From the NCBI GenBank assembly GCA_021815005.1, contig JAKAHL010000080.1, forward strand, positions 1 to 8,043: a DNA stretch of 8,043 nucleotides, in the 5' to 3' direction. This document shows positions 6,839-8,043 of the stretch, one piece after another (position 1 is the stretch's first letter; each line of letters begins with the position of its first letter). The DNA comes from Chloroflexota bacterium. GTDB lineage: Bacteria > Chloroflexota > Limnocylindria > Limnocylindrales > CSP1-4. The notes under the pieces were generated by a model that saw only the letters and a list, made by a program, of their open reading frames with translations, did not search any database and was not told the DNA's origin. A program made the translations under genes and the position numbers.

Positions 6839-8043
6839 GTGCCCGCTCGCCCTGGCCGCGCGGTCGGTCTGGTCGCCCTGCTGTTCGCCGTCAACGGGCT
6901 GGCGAACTCCGTCTTCGCGCCGTTCGCGCCGGCCATCCTCGTGGAGCGCGGCATCTCGCCCGCCTGGCTGGGGGCGATCGGCGCCCTGGTGGCGGTGCTG
7001 TACGTGGGGCTCGCCGGCGTGTGGGGCCACCTGGCCGACGTGGTGCTGGGGCGCGGCCGGGCGCTCGCGCTCGCGTTCGCGATCGCGGCGGTGCTGCTGG
7101 TGGTGTTCGCGGCGCCGCTGCCGCTGGTGGCGATGGGCGTTGCCTACGTGGGGTTCGCGACGGTGTACGGCCTGCTGTTCCCGCTCCAGGACGCGCTCGC
7201 GGTGAACACCCTGCGCGACCCGGGGCGCCAGTACGGGCTGGTGCGCGGCCTCCAGAGCGGGTCGTTCGCGGCGGGATCGCTCGCCGCCGGGCTGGCCTGG
7301 CAGGCGACGGGCTACGGCTGGGCCGTCCCCGCGTTCGTGGTGCTGGCCCTGCCGGTCATGGTGGTGGCGTGGCGCATCCCCGACGTGTCGCGGGCAAGGC
7401 TCTCGGGGGCGCAGCGCGGCGGGGCGATCCGAGAGGCGCTGGCAGTGGCGCCGCGGCTGCCGCGCGCGCTGCTCGCGATCGGCCTCGCCAACGTGGGCGT
7501 GTTCGCGCTGCTGACGTTCCTGCCCCTGCTCATCGTGCGGCTCGGCGGGGCGTCGGGCGACATCGGGCTCGCGGTGGGGATCACCGCGGCGCTCGAGGTG
7601 GGCATGCTGCCCCTGGCGTCGCGCCTGCTGGCCCGGGTCGGGCCGCGTCCCGTGGTGACGGTCGGCGTGGCGCTGATGGCGGTCGTGTTCGCGTGGTTCG
7701 CCCTCGCCCCGTCGCCCGCGCACGTGATCGCCGCCGCGGTGCTCTACGGTGTCGCGTGGTCGGCGATGTGGGCCGGCTCGGTGACGACGGTGCGCGTCCT
7801 GCTGCCGCCCGAGCTGCAGGGCTCGGGCCAGGCGCTGCTCTCGCTGACGACCGCGGGCATCGCCGCACTGGTGGCCAACGTCGGGGGTGGGCTCCTGTGG
7901 AGCGGGCCGGGGCCGACTGCGGTGTTCGGGATCGCCGCCGGCTGCGCGGCCGCCGGCGCGCTCGTGGCGTGGCGCAGCCTGCCCGACGGCGTTGCGGGTG
8001 CCGCAGGTGCCCCTGGCGCCGAGGGCGCCGTCGCCGTCACCGC
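6839..8043 (+). CDS. Major facilitator superfamily transporter (MFS_1_like type), 3' end cut by the window edge
   Basis: From the GTG at 6839 the frame stays open to the last base: 401 complete codons and no stop, so the annotation is partial at the 3' end. About 12 hydrophobic segments are visible, in two halves split by a charged loop near residues 181-208. The loop between segments 2 and 3, GVWGHLADVVLGRGRAL (60-76), fits MFS motif A (G-x-x-x-D-x-x-G-R). The segment PLQDALAVNTLRDPGRQYGLVRGLQSGSFAAG (115-146) resembles the MFS_1_like group, related to LacY-like and 3-phenylpropionate permeases. The last helix ends near residue 379 and is followed by an Ala/Gly-rich tail, so only a few residues are likely missing. 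The start is 14 bases after fgd with no clear ribosome binding site, so it probably depends on coupling with fgd. The substrate is unknown; a sugar or organic acid is a guess from the family. Confidence 0.82.
   Translation, partial: MPARPGRAVGLVALLFAVNGLANSVFAPFAPAILVERGISPAWLGAIGALVAVLYVGLAGVWGHLADVVLGRGRALALAFAIAAVLLVVFAAPLPLVAMGVAYVGFATVYGLLFPLQDALAVNTLRDPGRQYGLVRGLQSGSFAAGSLAAGLAWQATGYGWAVPAFVVLALPVMVVAWRIPDVSRARLSGAQRGGAIREALAVAPRLPRALLAIGLANVGVFALLTFLPLLIVRLGGASGDIGLAVGITAALEVGMLPLASRLLARVGPRPVVTVGVALMAVVFAWFALAPSPAHVIAAAVLYGVAWSAMWAGSVTTVRVLLPPELQGSGQALLSLTTAGIAALVANVGGGLLWSGPGPTAVFGIAAGCAAAGALVAWRSLPDGVAGAAGAPGAEGAVAVT

Overview
This 8,043-base window is very GC-rich, with G or C at nearly every third codon position. 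All eight genes lie on the + strand and are tightly packed, with no gene-free stretch over about 150 bases. The clearest phylogenetic marker is a well-conserved coenzyme F420-dependent glucose-6-phosphate dehydrogenase. It places the source in an F420-using lineage, most likely Actinomycetota; some Chloroflexota also fit. A start codon about 7 bases downstream of a -10-like box (a leaderless-type start) agrees with this but does not decide it.

Region A (2-1349) is the end of a catabolic operon. It holds the C-terminal part of an aldehyde-dehydrogenase-like protein, of the cysteine-free kind I recall next to deoC and a second aldehyde dehydrogenase in actinobacteria, followed 7 bases later by a PfkB-family sugar kinase. 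A hairpin follows the kinase. Together they suggest sugar or deoxyribose salvage, but the genes that would prove it lie outside the window.

Region B (about 1451-4787) is a self-contained efflux module: a TATAAT promoter, a perfect 19-base palindrome next to it, a TetR regulator, an ABC ATPase and a 12-segment ABC-2 permease of the 'polyketide antibiotic exporter' (TnrB3-like) type. The simplest reading is a drug- or metabolite-responsive exporter repressed by its own TetR. A strong GC-rich hairpin closes it.

Region C (4841-8043) starts directly after that hairpin with an EamA/DMT-family transporter that appears to be transcribed leaderless. It continues with the F420-dependent glucose-6-phosphate dehydrogenase, which has its own ribosome binding site and a dyad-rich leader, and a major-facilitator transporter that starts 14 bases after it and runs off the right edge with no stop codon.

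I see no RNA genes, CRISPR arrays, insertion sequences, phage genes or clear signs of recent transfer. Most of the window is ordinary. The most informative points are the TetR operator, the non-catalytic aldehyde-dehydrogenase-like protein, the leaderless promoter abutting a terminator, and the structured leader before fgd.
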